64,000 nucleotides of DNA, taken from NCBI GenBank assembly GCA_002271215.1, contig CP018628.1, positions 372,001-436,000 of the forward strand, written 5' to 3'. Below are positions 40,913 to 51,221 of this stretch, piece after piece (positions within the stretch are counted from its first letter, which is position 1; every line of letters begins with the position of its first letter). Below the pieces are notes generated by a model. The model saw only the letters and a list, made by a program, of their open reading frames with translations, was not told the origin of the DNA and ran no database searches. The translations under genes and the position numbers were made by a program. This stretch comes from Lelliottia jeotgali (GTDB lineage Bacteria; Pseudomonadota; Gammaproteobacteria; Enterobacterales; Enterobacteriaceae).

Positions 40913-42695
40913 TCGCCTTCTCCTTCTTATCGGCGGCTTCCGCTTCTGCCCCATAAACACGTTTCGCTGGTGGCAGCGTGGTGATCTTCACGTCGCTGTA
41001 GTCCAGACGGGTGGTGCCGTCCGCGTCGCGGTAAGCGAGGGTGTGCTTGAGGAAATTCACGTCGTCGCGTTCGGTACAGCCTTCGTCCAGACGCTGGTGC
41101 GCGCCGCGCGACTCTTTACGCGCCAGAGCGGAGTGCGCCATACATTCGGCAACGTTCAGGCCGTGGCCCAGTTCGATGGTGTAGAGTAGGTCGGTGTTGA
41201 ACACGCTGGAGGTATCGGTAATGCGCACGCGCTTGAAGCGCTCCTGCAGCTCCGCCAGCTTATCGACGGTTTTCTGCATCAGTTCCGGCGTACGGTAGAT
41301 CCCGCAGCCTTCTTCCATAGAAAGCCCCATTTCGTCGCGGATTTTCGACCAGTTTTCGGTACCTTCCTGGTTAACCAGCGCTTTCAGGCGTTTTTCGACA
41401 TCCACCACTTGCGCGTCCAGCGCGGCGCTGTTGGCTTCACCGGCCGTTGCGGCGCGTTCCATCGCGCGTTCACCCGCCATGCGGCCAAACACCACCAGCT
41501 CGGCCAGCGAGTTGGAGCCGAGACGGTTCGCTCCGTGCAGGCCGACGGAAGAACATTCTCCAACGGCAAACAGCCCTTTAATACGGCTTTCGCACTGCTG
41601 ATCGGTTTCGATTCCGCCCATAGTGTAATGCGCGGTTGGACGTACCGGGATCGGCTCTTTCACCGGATCGACACCGACGTAGGCTTTCGCCAGTTCGCAG
41701 ATGAACGGCAGACGTTCCAGCAATTTCTTCTCACCCAGATGGCGCAGGTCGAGATAGACCACATCGCCGCGCGGAGTAGAGATAGTGTTGCCTTTGCGCC
41801 ATTCGTGCCAGAACGCCTGGGAGACTTTGTCGCGCGGACCGAGTTCCATATATTTGTTTTTCGGCTCGCCAAGCGGCGTTTCCGGGCCCATGCCGTAATC
41901 CTGCAGATAGCGATAGCCGTCTTTGTTGACCAGGATACCGCCTTCACCACGGCAGCCTTCCGTCATCAGAATGCCAGAACCCGGCAGGCCGGTTGGATGG
42001 TACTGAACAAATTCCATGTCGCGCAGCGGAATACCGTGGTTGAGCGCCATGCCCATGCCATCGCCGGTGACGATCCCGCCGTTAGTGTTGTAGCGATACA
42101 CGCGGCCAGCACCGCCCGTGGCCATTACCACCGCATTGGCACGGATCTGCATCAGCGTGCCTTCCATCATGTTCATTGCCACCAGGCCACGCGCATGACC
42201 GTCGTCGACCAGAATGTCGAGGACGAAGTGCTCATCGAAGCGTTGAATTTGTGGGAACTGGAGGGAAGTCTGGAACAGGGTATGCAGCATGTGGAAGCCG
42301 GTTTTATCGGCGGCAAACCAGGTGCGTTCGATCTTCATCCCGCCGAAACGGCGCACGTTAACGCTGCCATCCTCACGGCGACTCCACGGGCAACCCCACT
42401 GCTCCAGCTGGGTCATTTCCGTCGGGCAATGATGGACGAAGTAATCAACAACATCCTGTTCGCAAAGCCAGTCGCCCCCGGCAACCGTGTCGTGGAAATG
42501 ATATTCGAAGCTGTCATGATCCTGCGCTACGGCGGCGGACCCTCCTTCTGCGGCAACCGTGTGGCTGCGCATGGGATAGACTTTTGAAATCAGTGCGATT
42601 TTAGCGCTTGGATTTGCTTGTGCTGCAGCGATCGCAGCCCGTAATCCTGCGCCGCCTGCACCTATAACGACAAGATCGGCTTGAAAAGTGTGCAC
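40905..42695 (-). CDS. frdA: FrdA, fumarate reductase flavoprotein
   Basis: 596 residues from a GTG at 42695 ([20 protein letters not shown]), with GGAGG correctly spaced; a longer start would add 20 unsupported residues. The dinucleotide-binding GAGGAG, the FAD-attachment His45 in [10 protein letters not shown], and the active-site region [11 protein letters not shown] are present. It reduces fumarate to succinate in anaerobic respiration. An FNR-type promoter lies upstream. Confidence 0.96.
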   Translation of the reverse strand: MHTFQADLVVIGAGGAGLRAAIAAAQANPSAKIALISKVYPMRSHTVAAEGGSAAVAQDHDSFEYHFHDTVAGGDWLCEQDVVDYFVHHCPTEMTQLEQWGCPWSRREDGSVNVRRFGGMKIERTWFAADKTGFHMLHTLFQTSLQFPQIQRFDEHFVLDILVDDGHARGLVAMNMMEGTLMQIRANAVVMATGGAGRVYRYNTNGGIVTGDGMGMALNHGIPLRDMEFVQYHPTGLPGSGILMTEGCRGEGGILVNKDGYRYLQDYGMGPETPLGEPKNKYMELGPRDKVSQAFWHEWRKGNTISTPRGDVVYLDLRHLGEKKLLERLPFICELAKAYVGVDPVKEPIPVRPTAHYTMGGIETDQQCESRIKGLFAVGECSSVGLHGANRLGSNSLAELVVFGRMAGERAMERAATAGEANSAALDAQVVDVEKRLKALVNQEGTENWSKIRDEMGLSMEEGCGIYRTPELMQKTVDKLAELQERFKRVRITDTSSVFNTDLLYTIELGHGLNVAECMAHSALARKESRGAHQRLDEGCTERDDVNFLKHTLAYRDADGTTRLDYSDVKITTLPPAKRVYGAEAEAADKKEKANG

Positions 42696-42801
42696 GACAT
42701 TCCTCCAGATTTTTGTTTTTTCGCAACGCGATAACCAACAGGTTTCGTTTGCCACAGGGGCGGTTGCGAATGCGTTTCCACTGCTCCTTTATGGGTAAAA
42801 C

Positions 42802-42843
42802 AGTATAGCCTTATGGATGTGAGGGAAATTTGACGCGTTCGAT
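42802..42843 (-). promoter_or_regulatory. FNR-dependent frdA promoter
   Basis: The minus strand has a -10 TATACT (42802-42807). TTGAC-GCGT-TCGAT on the plus strand (42830-42843) corresponds to the known E. coli frdA FNR site TTGACGAGATCGAT as I recall it. Its centre falls 41.5 bp before the start predicted from the -10, the class II FNR position. The rest of the 307-bp frdA-epmA spacer shows no gene. Confidence 0.6.
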
Positions 42844-43002
42844 TTTTTTGCTGTTAAGTCCGGCGATTTATCACGGCGTTTGATGAATTGCGTCACGGAA
42901 TCGCACTGCCTGCTGAATCGAGAAAATTTACTGCGCAAAATTTGTCTCTCTTCCCGCTAACGAGTAGACTTCGTGCCCTTGTCTGAAACCGGAGAAATTC
43001 CC

Positions 43003-43980
43003 ATGAGCGAAACGGCCACCTGGCAGCCGAGCGCAACCATCCCTAACCTGTTAAAACGTGCAGCAATTATGGCAGAAATCCGCCGTTTCTTTGCTGACCG
43101 TGGTGTACTTGAGGTGGAAACGCCGTGCATGAGTCAGGCGACGGTGACCGATATTCATCTGGTCCCGTTTGAAACCCGTTTTGTCGGCCCAGGTCATTCT
43201 CAGGGAATGAATCTGTACCTGATGACCAGCCCGGAATATCACATGAAGCGCCTGTTGGCAGCGGGGTGTGGCCCGGTGTATCAGCTGTGCCGCAGCTTCC
43301 GCAATGAAGAGATGGGACGTCACCACAACCCAGAATTCACCATGCTGGAGTGGTACCGCCCGCATTACGATATGTACCGCCTGATGAACGAAGTGGACGA
43401 TCTACTGCAACAGGTGCTGGAGTGCGCCGGAGCCGAAACGCTCTCTTATCAGCAGGCTTTCCAGCGTCATCTGGAAATTGACCCGCTGTCGGCAGACAAA
43501 ACGCAGCTGCGCGACGTGGCGGCGAAGCTGGATCTGAGCAATGTCGCGGATACGGAAGAAGATCGCGATACCTTGCTGCAACTGCTGTTCACCTTTGGCG
43601 TTGAGCCGCAGATTGGCAAAGATCGTCCGACGTTTGTCTATCATTTCCCGGCAAGCCAGGCGTCTTTGGCGCAGATCAGCACCGAAGATCACCGCGTTGC
43701 CGAGCGTTTTGAGGTCTACTACAAAGGTATTGAGCTGGCGAATGGTTTCCACGAGTTGACCGATGCCCGCGAACAGCAGCAACGTTTCGAGCAGGATAAC
43801 CGTAAGCGTACCGCGCGCGGTCTGCCGCAGCAGCCAATTGATACCAACTTACTGGAAGCACTAAAAGCCGGTCTGCCGGACTGCTCCGGCGTGGCATTGG
43901 GTGTAGATCGTCTGGTGATGCTGGCGCTTGGCGCCGAGCAGCTTGGTGATGTGATTGCCTTTACGGTGGATCGCGCCTGA
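43003..43980 (+). CDS. epmA: EpmA (PoxA/GenX), EF-P beta-lysine ligase
   Basis: 325 residues from the ATG at 43003 ([16 protein letters not shown]). It is a class II lysyl-tRNA synthetase paralogue without the anticodon-binding domain. Motif 2 ([20 protein letters not shown]) and motif 3 ([12 protein letters not shown]) are clear. It activates (R)-beta-lysine and attaches it to Lys34 of EF-P. Divergent from frdA. A palindromic repeat region follows. Confidence 0.96.
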   Translation: MSETATWQPSATIPNLLKRAAIMAEIRRFFADRGVLEVETPCMSQATVTDIHLVPFETRFVGPGHSQGMNLYLMTSPEYHMKRLLAAGCGPVYQLCRSFRNEEMGRHHNPEFTMLEWYRPHYDMYRLMNEVDDLLQQVLECAGAETLSYQQAFQRHLEIDPLSADKTQLRDVAAKLDLSNVADTEEDRDTLLQLLFTFGVEPQIGKDRPTFVYHFPASQASLAQISTEDHRVAERFEVYYKGIELANGFHELTDAREQQQRFEQDNRKRTARGLPQQPIDTNLLEALKAGLPDCSGVALGVDRLVMLALGAEQLGDVIAFTVDRA

Positions 43981-43989
43981 GGCGGGTTT

Positions 43990-44185
43990 TCCCCTCACCC
44001 TAGCCCTCTCCCTAAAGGAGAGGGGACTGTTCGGAGCTGCTTTCTCCCTCTCGCAAAGGGGATTGTTCGGGGCTGGTTTCTCCCTCTCGCAAAGGGGATT
44101 GTTCGGAGCTGCTTTCTCCTTCTCGCAAAGGCTGTTCGGGGCTGTTTTCTCCCTCTCCCTGTGGGAGAGGGCCGGGGTGAGGGCA
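43990..44185. repeat. Palindromic element expanded into a 36-bp tandem array
   Basis: Outer arms CCCTCACCC (about 43994-44002) and GGGTGAGGG (about 44175-44183) enclose CCCTCTCCC-type palindromes. Between them are units starting at 44025, 44061, 44097 and 44133, with the consensus beginning GATTGTTCGGAGCTGC and ending CTCTCGCAAAGG. The first three are 36 bp long and the last is shorter. The array lies between the convergent epmA and mscM. No separate terminator is evident; each unit can form a small CTC...GAG-like hairpin. Confidence 0.8.
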
Positions 44186-44212
44186 TCAGGCCGCACCAAC
44201 CCACACCTTACC

Positions 44213-47200
44213 TTACAAACTCCCCGCCGGCCTTTTCCGCGCCGCAGACGTCAACGTTCTTCCCGTTTTGCGCCCATCCAGAGTTTCCAGACGCATCTGG
44301 AACGGAGGGAATGGCATATCAATACCGTGCTCCCTGAACCCGGCCAGAATCAGCTGGTGGATCTCATGACGCAGCGGCATACGATGCCCCATCTCGGCGG
44401 CGTAGATACGCAGCTCGAAAATCTGAATCCCCTGCTGCAAATCGACCAGGAACACTTCCGGTGCCGGGTTGTCGATCACCAGAGAACAGCGTTCAGCGGC
44501 GGTATACAGAATCTGCGTGACCTCTTCGCTGTTCGCATCCGACGGTGCCGGAACGGTCAGCACCACACGTGTCACAGAGTCCGACAGCGACCAGTTAATA
44601 AACTGCTCAGTGATGAACGCCTTGTTCGGGACAATGATCTCTTTGCGATCCCAGTCGCTGATGGTGGTGGCGCGGGTGTTGATCTTGGTGATACTCCCGG
44701 TCAGATCACGGATCGTCACGGTATCGCCAATGCGGATCGGTTTTTCGAACAGAATGATCAGGCCAGAGATGAAGTTGGCGAAGATCTCCTGCAAACCAAA
44801 GCCCAGACCGACACCGAGAGCCGCGACCAGCCATTGCAGCTTGGACCACTCGATCCCAATCATCGAGAAACCGACCAGTCCACCAAACAACAGGATCAGG
44901 TATTTGGTAATCGTGGTGATGGCGTATCCCGTGCCAGGCGTTAAATCCAGGTGCTGCAACAGCGCCAGCTCCAGCAGAGCAGGGAAATTACGCACCAGCT
45001 GCGTGGTAATAATCAGCACCAGAATCGCAATCAGCACCGCACCCAGGGTTATCGGCTCAAGGCTTTCGACACCCTGCACCGTCGAGGTGGCATCCCACAG
45101 GGAGATGTTTTCGAGGAAGCCAAACGCCGAATGAATTTCCGACCACAGCACGATCACTGACAGCAGCGCAATAAGCATCAAAATGGATCGCACCAGTCGC
45201 AGGGACTGGGTACTGATCGCATCCAGATCCAGCTCGACTTCATCCACTTCTGTCGTGCCTTCGGTGCTGCTGGTGCTGTGCGGATCGTCTTCTCCGCGCG
45301 CGCGCTGGGCAAGGATTTCGGCGCGACGATGCTTGGCACGATCAAACGCCAGTCGACGGCGCTGAATTAGCATCCATCGGCGGATAATGTGATACACCAC
45401 CAGCAGCAGGAACCAAATCGCGACCGAAGTTTCCAGGCGGGCCAGCAGGGCCATCGAGGTCGCCAGATAGCCGACCGCTGCCGCCAGAATCGCCGCCAGC
45501 GGCGCGCTGAGCAGCAGGTTCCACAGCATGCGGTTAACCATGTTTTCGCCGCTGCCGGTTTTATCGACATACAGCGGGATACCGGCGCGTTTCAGGCTCA
45601 GCGTGACCATCGCCAGCGCGCCGCAAATCAGCATAAAGCACAGCCGTCCGAGCGAGCCAGAAAACTCACGGTCATTAAGATTATCGAACATAATCAGTGC
45701 CATAATCAGCGGCACAATCAGTCCGATACTCATCAGGTAATAGCGCATCGCCCGCGTCACGCGCTGACGCGGCCACGCGAAGTGGGCGATAAACAGCCCA
45801 TTCGGACGCGAGAACGTGGCGCAGATCATTACCACCCACAGCAGCGGCACCGTGGCGGTAACGCCATCGCCAATCGCCACGGCGAGCGGATAAGGCCAGG
45901 CTTCACGCAAACCATAGCCTAGCGTCATCCACAGCAGAGGCAGGGGAGAGGCCACCAGAATCGACCAGAAAACGGTGCGCAGCGTTAGCCAGAAGTGGTC
46001 CTGGGTCACTTTGCCCACTCGAGCGCTGGAACGTTCCAGAAAACGGGTGAAGTGTCGGCGCGAGTAAATACTAAAACCAACCAGAATTAATGCGCCGAGC
46101 AGCGGGAAAATCGTCTCTTTGCTGGTCAGGATCATGACCCCGGCTTTCCCCACCTGACCAAAGGTATCCAGCGAGATCAGACGACGTAGATCCTGAACTA
46201 AATCCAGCGGCCAGGAGATGCCCATTGGTCGTACATCGGATGTCCAGAACAGGTAACGGTGCGTGGCTTCGTTGACCTCTTTCAGCGCATCTTCAAGCTG
46301 GCTGTTGGACACTTTCAGCTTGGTCAATTCCAGAATCAGCGTGTCGCCGCCCTGCAACAGGGAATTGAGCAACTCGCGCTGCGTACGTAGCTGGGCTTCG
46401 AGAATCCGATTCTCTTCGCTGGTTAACGGCTCACCGTCCGCCTGATGCTGCTGGCGGATTTGCGGCTGCTTGTTAAGCAGGTCTTCATAACGCAGGCGCT
46501 GGACGCGCAGCTGCGCCATTTCGGTATCTAGCTGCTGCGGTTTCGGCATTTCCGGCAGACGCGCGACCTGCGCACGTAACGCCTCACCCAGCAGATTCGA
46601 CGACCCCAGCCACTGAGACTGCTCGCGCAGAGTATTCAGGGCCTGGCGCACCTGTAATGTCTGATTGGTGGCCTGACGCTGCTGAGAGGCCACCAGATCC
46701 ATACGCTGGGCCTGCTGGTTAAGGGCGGCTGACAATTCACGGTTGACCTTGAACTGAGCCACAATCCCCGCCGGGAGATTTTCGCTGTTTTCTGCCAGCA
46801 GTTCGGTGCTTTCCAGCGCGCGTTCGGCTTCACGCTGACGTTGGCTGTTTAGCTGATTGCGCAGGGCTTGCAGATACGTATCGAGCTGCTGGCCCTGTTT
46901 TTGCGCCAGCTCAGAGCGCATGCGCGCCAGCTCCTGGCGGTTATTGGCAGACAGCTGGGCCAGTTCAAGCTCATCAACCTGGGCTTTGAGTTTGGCGGAT
47001 TCGGCCTGCAGGCTGAGATTTTGCGGGCTGTTAGCGGGCTGCGTGCCTATGCGGCGCTCGACTTCGCTGAGCTGGCGGCGAGCATCGGTTTGCTGTTGTG
47101 GCAGTTGGCTGAGGGAATCAGCGATTTCGCGGGCGCGTTCTTGCTCCTGCTGGGCCTGACGGCTCTTTTCCAGCAACTGGCTGCTGACCTGTAAGATTTC

Positions 47201-47524
47201 CTGATTCAGGGCATCGGAGGTCATGCCCGACGGCACGTCGCGCGGTTCATCGCGCAGATTATTCAGCTGCGAACGGAGTGTTTGGGAGAGTTTGGGGAAG
47301 TTATCGATAACCTGTTGATATTGCTGCACGCGCTCAAGGGAACCTTTACGTTCCTCAAGCGCGTTCAGCGCAGCCTGGAGCTGCTCAACGGCTTCCGGCT
47401 GGGCGGGTTTTGCCGCTTTTGCCTGCTCCAGTTCCTGGGATATCTGTTTGGCATCAGGGGCTGTCGCTGCGTACGCCCCTGTACTGAGGCACCAGGCCAT
47501 CAGAAAAATGATAATCGGGCGCAC
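44213..47524 (-). CDS. mscM: MscM (YjeP), miniconductance mechanosensitive channel
   Basis: 1103 residues (E. coli 1107). A signal peptide (cut after AYA near residue 19) leads into a periplasmic region of about 450 residues rich in coiled coil. About eleven membrane segments follow, then the MscS-type pore and beta domain (GVGLGFGLQEIFANFISGLI, EKPIRIGDTV). It releases solutes during osmotic downshift. It follows psd by 17 bp, so the two form an operon as in E. coli. Confidence 0.94.
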   Translation of the reverse strand: MRPIIIFLMAWCLSTGAYAATAPDAKQISQELEQAKAAKPAQPEAVEQLQAALNALEERKGSLERVQQYQQVIDNFPKLSQTLRSQLNNLRDEPRDVPSGMTSDALNQEILQVSSQLLEKSRQAQQEQERAREIADSLSQLPQQQTDARRQLSEVERRIGTQPANSPQNLSLQAESAKLKAQVDELELAQLSANNRQELARMRSELAQKQGQQLDTYLQALRNQLNSQRQREAERALESTELLAENSENLPAGIVAQFKVNRELSAALNQQAQRMDLVASQQRQATNQTLQVRQALNTLREQSQWLGSSNLLGEALRAQVARLPEMPKPQQLDTEMAQLRVQRLRYEDLLNKQPQIRQQHQADGEPLTSEENRILEAQLRTQRELLNSLLQGGDTLILELTKLKVSNSQLEDALKEVNEATHRYLFWTSDVRPMGISWPLDLVQDLRRLISLDTFGQVGKAGVMILTSKETIFPLLGALILVGFSIYSRRHFTRFLERSSARVGKVTQDHFWLTLRTVFWSILVASPLPLLWMTLGYGLREAWPYPLAVAIGDGVTATVPLLWVVMICATFSRPNGLFIAHFAWPRQRVTRAMRYYLMSIGLIVPLIMALIMFDNLNDREFSGSLGRLCFMLICGALAMVTLSLKRAGIPLYVDKTGSGENMVNRMLWNLLLSAPLAAILAAAVGYLATSMALLARLETSVAIWFLLLVVYHIIRRWMLIQRRRLAFDRAKHRRAEILAQRARGEDDPHSTSSTEGTTEVDEVELDLDAISTQSLRLVRSILMLIALLSVIVLWSEIHSAFGFLENISLWDATSTVQGVESLEPITLGAVLIAILVLIITTQLVRNFPALLELALLQHLDLTPGTGYAITTITKYLILLFGGLVGFSMIGIEWSKLQWLVAALGVGLGFGLQEIFANFISGLIILFEKPIRIGDTVTIRDLTGSITKINTRATTISDWDRKEIIVPNKAFITEQFINWSLSDSVTRVVLTVPAPSDANSEEVTQILYTAAERCSLVIDNPAPEVFLVDLQQGIQIFELRIYAAEMGHRMPLRHEIHQLILAGFREHGIDMPFPPFQMRLETLDGRKTGRTLTSAARKRPAGSL

Positions 47525-47541
47525 TTCAGTAACCCCTTTGG

Positions 47542-48510
47542 TTAGACCTGGTCTTTCTTATCGTCAACCAGCGGACTGGCGTCGTGTTCGGCTTCGATCT
47601 CTTCTTCTGCCAACGGAGCTGGCTCAGCTTCCGGCGTCACGAGGGTTTCAGTAGAAACCGCCAGCGGCTGACCGATTTTGGTCACCGACAGGCTGGAAAG
47701 CGTTTCGACCAGATTCACTTTGCCCGGTGCGAACAGGTTGATAACCGTTGAACCCAGCTTGAAGCGGCCCATTTCCTGACCTTTCAGCAGGGCAATTGAG
47801 CCTTCGCTTTCGCCAGCCGGCCAAGTCCAGCGTTTGATCACGCCTTCGCGCGGTGGGGTGATGGTCCCGGCCCACACGGTTTCGATGCTGCCTACAATGG
47901 TAGCACCGACCAGAATCTGCGCCATTGGGCCAAATTCAGTATCAAACAGGCAGATGACGCGCTCGTTACGGGCAAACAGGTTCGGAACGTTTTGCGCCGT
48001 CAGATGGTTCACCGAGAACAGATCGCCCGGCACGTAGATCATTTCACGCAGGATACCGTTGCACGGCATGTGGACGCGGTGATAGTCGCGCGGAGACAGG
48101 TAGGTGGTGACAAACGAACCGTTGCGGAACAGGTCCGCCATCAGATAGTTACCCGCCAGCAGGGCTTCCATGCTGTAGTCGTGGCCTTTAGCCTGCAGGA
48201 TTTTGTCATCTTCAATTTTGCCGAGCTGGCTGATCACGCCGTCAGCAGGCATCACCAGTACGGCTGGATCGGTATTCAGCGGACGAACGTCATCGCGCAA
48301 CGGGCGGACGAAGAAATCGTTAAAGGTGCGATAGCTGGCGGTGTCCGGCTTCTGCGCCTCTTTCATGTCGACCTTGTAGTATTTAACGAACAGATCGATA
48401 ACCAGCTTAGTCAGCCAGCCCGCTCGTTTGCTCGCGCCCCAGCCCGCCAGGCGGGTGAGCCATAGTTTTGGCAGAATGTATTGAAGCGAAAGTTTAAATG
48501 AGTTTAACAA
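47542..48510 (-). CDS. psd: Phosphatidylserine decarboxylase proenzyme
   Basis: 322 residues, as in E. coli. It makes phosphatidylethanolamine at the inner membrane. The LGST motif near residue 253 is the self-cleavage site: the serine becomes the pyruvoyl group at the start of the small alpha chain. The acidic C-terminal tail is longer in charge than in core enzymes but normal for enterobacteria. It precedes mscM in the operon. Confidence 0.97.
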   Translation of the reverse strand: MLNSFKLSLQYILPKLWLTRLAGWGASKRAGWLTKLVIDLFVKYYKVDMKEAQKPDTASYRTFNDFFVRPLRDDVRPLNTDPAVLVMPADGVISQLGKIEDDKILQAKGHDYSMEALLAGNYLMADLFRNGSFVTTYLSPRDYHRVHMPCNGILREMIYVPGDLFSVNHLTAQNVPNLFARNERVICLFDTEFGPMAQILVGATIVGSIETVWAGTITPPREGVIKRWTWPAGESEGSIALLKGQEMGRFKLGSTVINLFAPGKVNLVETLSSLSVTKIGQPLAVSTETLVTPEAEPAPLAEEEIEAEHDASPLVDDKKDQV

Positions 48511-48607
48511 GGTAGCCTCCAGGCCATTGTTTTGTCGTTCCTGATCCGGCCAAAGGGAGCCGGAACCTGAAAAAAGGGGACGATTTTAGCGACGCTTAGC
48601 TTAGTTG

Positions 48608-49660
48608 TCAGTTATCAGAATCAGAAAAGTTTTTACGCGTTTTTACCTGGTCCATGCTTTCGAGGATGTGGTGATAGTTATAAAAACGGGTTTCGGCAAT
48701 TTTCCCGTTTTCAACCGCTTCACGAATGGCGCAGCCAGGGTCTTTGTCGTGTTTACAGTCGCGATATTTGCAAGCACCTAAATATTCATGGAATTCGACA
48801 AATCCATTGAAGATTTGTTCCGGCTCAAGGTGCCAAAGTCCAAATTCGCGCACCCCAGGGGAGTCAATCACATCACCGCCGTGCGGGAAGTGGTACAGGC
48901 GCGAGGCGGTGGTGGTGTGCTGTCCAAGCCCTGAGTTATCAGACACGTCATTGGTCAGGATCTCTTTCTGCAGGCCCAGCAGATTGTTTAACAGGCTGGA
49001 TTTGCCCACGCCAGACTGGCCCGCGAAAATACTGATACGGTCGGTGAGCGCCTCTTCAAGCGGTTTCAGGCCATCTTTCTTATGGCTGGAAACCATCAGA
49101 ACGCGATAGCCAATATCACGATAGATATCCATCTGCTCGTTCACGAACGCCATACCTTCGTCATCCAGCAGATCGATTTTGTTCAGAACGATCAGCGGCT
49201 CGACTTCCAGCGTTTCGCAGGCGACGAGATAGCGATCGATAATATTGAGCGAAAGCTCGGGTAAGATTGCCGACACAATCACGATCTGATTGATGTTGGC
49301 GGCGATCGGTTTGACGCCATCGTAGAAGTCGGGGCGTGTCAGAACGGACGTGCGCTCATGAACCGCTTCGACGATCCCTTTTACGTTGACACCTTCGGAT
49401 GCCGCTTTGCCCGGACGCCATACCACACGGTCACCTGTCACCAGTGAACGGATGGTACGACGAATGTTGCAGCGGTGAACACCACCGTCGGCTGCTTCCA
49501 CATCGGCGTGCATACCGAAACGGCTAATCACCATGCCTTCGGTCGTTTCGCCAAACAGGTTGTCGTCGTAATCGGGTTTCTCCGAAGTGGTCTTAAGACG
49601 GCGCTGATGGTTGGCACTCACACGGCGCTGTTGCCCTTTGGAGAGTTTATTTTTACTCAA
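48608..49660 (-). CDS. rsgA: RsgA, small-subunit-biogenesis GTPase
   Basis: 350 residues from a TTG at 49660 (giving [13 protein letters not shown]), with AGGAG 8-9 nt upstream. This gives exactly the E. coli length. The protein has an OB domain, then a circularly permuted GTPase whose order is NKID (G4), P-loop [10 protein letters not shown] (G1) and DSPG (G3), and a C-terminal zinc site ([14 protein letters not shown]). It helps mature the 30S subunit. Divergent from orn. Confidence 0.95.
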   Translation of the reverse strand: MSKNKLSKGQQRRVSANHQRRLKTTSEKPDYDDNLFGETTEGMVISRFGMHADVEAADGGVHRCNIRRTIRSLVTGDRVVWRPGKAASEGVNVKGIVEAVHERTSVLTRPDFYDGVKPIAANINQIVIVSAILPELSLNIIDRYLVACETLEVEPLIVLNKIDLLDDEGMAFVNEQMDIYRDIGYRVLMVSSHKKDGLKPLEEALTDRISIFAGQSGVGKSSLLNNLLGLQKEILTNDVSDNSGLGQHTTTASRLYHFPHGGDVIDSPGVREFGLWHLEPEQIFNGFVEFHEYLGACKYRDCKHDKDPGCAIREAVENGKIAETRFYNYHHILESMDQVKTRKNFSDSDN

Positions 49661-49767
49661 TCGTGCTGACTCCTGGTCGCCCGTATCGGGCAAAACCTCT
49701 ATGATACACACTAATTAATACTAGTTAACCTGCTACAGCCGGTTATGCGAGAAGGGTGGAAAATAAC

Positions 49768-50313
49768 ATGAGCGCAGACGAAAACAACCTGATTTGGATC
49801 GATCTTGAAATGACCGGGCTAGATCCCGAGCGCGATCGCATCATTGAGATCGCCACGCTGGTGACCGATGCCAACCTGAACATTTTGGCGGAAGGTCCGA
49901 CGATTGCCGTGCATCAGTCTGACGAACAGTTAGCGCTGATGGATGACTGGAACGTACGCACCCATACCGGCAGCGGGCTGGTGGAACGCGTGAAATCCAG
50001 CACTCAGGGCGACCGTGACGCCGAGCTGGCGACCATTGAGTTCCTGAAGCAGTGGGTTCCTGCGGGCAAATCGCCGATCTGCGGTAACAGCATCGGCCAG
50101 GACCGCCGTTTCCTGTTTAAGTACATGCCGGAGCTGGAAGCCTATTTCCACTACCGTTATCTGGACGTGAGCACCCTGAAAGAGCTGGCTCGTCGCTGGA
50201 AACCGGAAATTCTCGATGGCTTTAAGAAACAGGGCACCCATCAGGCGATGGATGATATCCGTGAGTCGGTGGCAGAACTGGCGTATTACCGCGAACACTT
50301 TATTCAGCTCTGA
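49768..50313 (+). CDS. orn: Oligoribonuclease
   Basis: 181 residues from the ATG at 49768. It is a DEDD-family 3'-5' exonuclease that degrades 2-5 nt RNAs and is essential in E. coli. Exo I motif IDLEMTGL, Exo II (SIGQDRRFL region) and Exo III ([10 protein letters not shown]) are all present. The start at 49756 would add four residues and has no better ribosome-binding site. Confidence 0.97.
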   Translation: MSADENNLIWIDLEMTGLDPERDRIIEIATLVTDANLNILAEGPTIAVHQSDEQLALMDDWNVRTHTGSGLVERVKSSTQGDRDAELATIEFLKQWVPAGKSPICGNSIGQDRRFLFKYMPELEAYFHYRYLDVSTLKELARRWKPEILDGFKKQGTHQAMDDIRESVAELAYYREHFIQL

Positions 50314-50322
50314 TTTCAGATG

Positions 50323-50360
50323 GTTGCCGGGTGGCGGCTTCGCCTTACCCGGCCTACTCG
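50323..50360. repeat. Single REP element after orn
   Basis: TTGCCGGGTGGCGGCTTCGCC followed by TTACCCGGCCTAC: one REP hairpin, right after the orn stop. Confidence 0.8.
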
Positions 50361-50443
50361 GCCTGTTTTTGGTGTAAAAACACGCAAAGCGACGAATAAT
50401 CCATCACTTGAACTGAATTTCGAAAAAATCGCTTTAAGGGGGG

Positions 50444-50471
50444 TTGCAGCTAAAAGGATTTCTCGTATAAT
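50444..50471 (+). promoter_or_regulatory. Promoter of the tRNA-Gly operon
   Basis: -35 TTGCAG (50444-50449), 16-bp spacer, -10 TATAAT (50466-50471), then a GC-rich discriminator GCGCC. This layout resembles rrn P1 and indicates growth-rate and stringent control. Confidence 0.85.
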
Positions 50472-50521
50472 GCGCCTCCCGTAACGACAGAGAATTACAC
50501 GTTACGACAGCGCAAATTTTT

Positions 50522-50597
<76 letters not shown>

Positions 50598-50631
50598 AAA
50601 TTTGTTCTGTGGAAGTTATACGCACCACCCA

Positions 50632-50752
50632 ATCGCAAGATTTCAAGTTGCAACAAGGCGGCAACTGAACGAATCCTTAGGAGCTTACTTAAATAAGTGA
50701 CTGAGGTGAGTGAAGGCAGCCAACGCAGTGGCGGCTTGAAAGACGAAGATTA
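50632..50752 (+). repeat. ERIC element between the first and second tRNA-Gly genes
   Basis: A diverged ERIC: TTGCAACAAGGCGGCAACTG, then AATCCTTAGGAGCTTACTT and AAATAAGTGACTGAGGTGAG, ending in a GGCGGCTTGAAAGACG stretch. It lies inside the tRNA operon and lengthens the first tRNA spacer to 156 bp, against 46 bp for the second. Confidence 0.9.
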
Positions 50753-50753
50753 A

Positions 50754-50829
<76 letters not shown>

Positions 50830-50875
50830 AAATTTGAAAGTATCGCAAGATACGCACAGCATCATGATCACCCAA

Positions 50876-50951
<76 letters not shown>

Positions 50952-51221
50952 AATTCTTCTTCATACCCAGTTTATCCACAGCGAAGTTCTTCGTTGGGGA
51001 CATTTTCTTTTGCCTCTGACAAACTCTTGTAAACAGAGTTATCCACAGATCCGGCTATTATTCCTGAATCGCAAAAACCTTCGCACGGTGAACGGTATAT
51101 CTGTAACCTATTGAAGTTTATATATAAAATTTGATTTCAAAATGTTATTGAGATCACTTGACCTCTCTGCAAAGCCTGATGGTTCCTGACTTCATGATTT
51201 TATTCACAGGCTGTGAATAGT
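50952..51221. other. datA-like DnaA-box cluster
   Basis: Two perfect DnaA boxes TTATCCACA lie at 50972-50980 and 51039-51047. A one-mismatch box TTATTCACA lies at 51200-51208, and its inverted partner CTATTCACA at 51212-51220 (minus strand). An AT-rich tract (51116-51148) in between could hold IHF. E. coli datA, the DnaA-ATP hydrolysis and titration site, lies at the same place between the glyVXY genes and queG. I see no gene here. Confidence 0.75.
50979..51011 (+). terminator. Probable terminator of the tRNA-Gly operon
   Basis: Stem CAGCGAAG/CTTCGTTG (one G-U pair) with a TT loop, then ATTTTCTTTT five bases later. It overlaps the end of the first DnaA box. Confidence 0.45.

Noticed and set aside
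41409..42587. 392-codon open frame antisense to frdA
   Set aside because: Shadow of a highly conserved gene; no independent support.
43955..44944. Open frame with a 12-residue repeat across the tandem array
   Set aside because: The repeat period is divisible by three, so the frame stays open by chance; it begins inside epmA and runs antisense into mscM.
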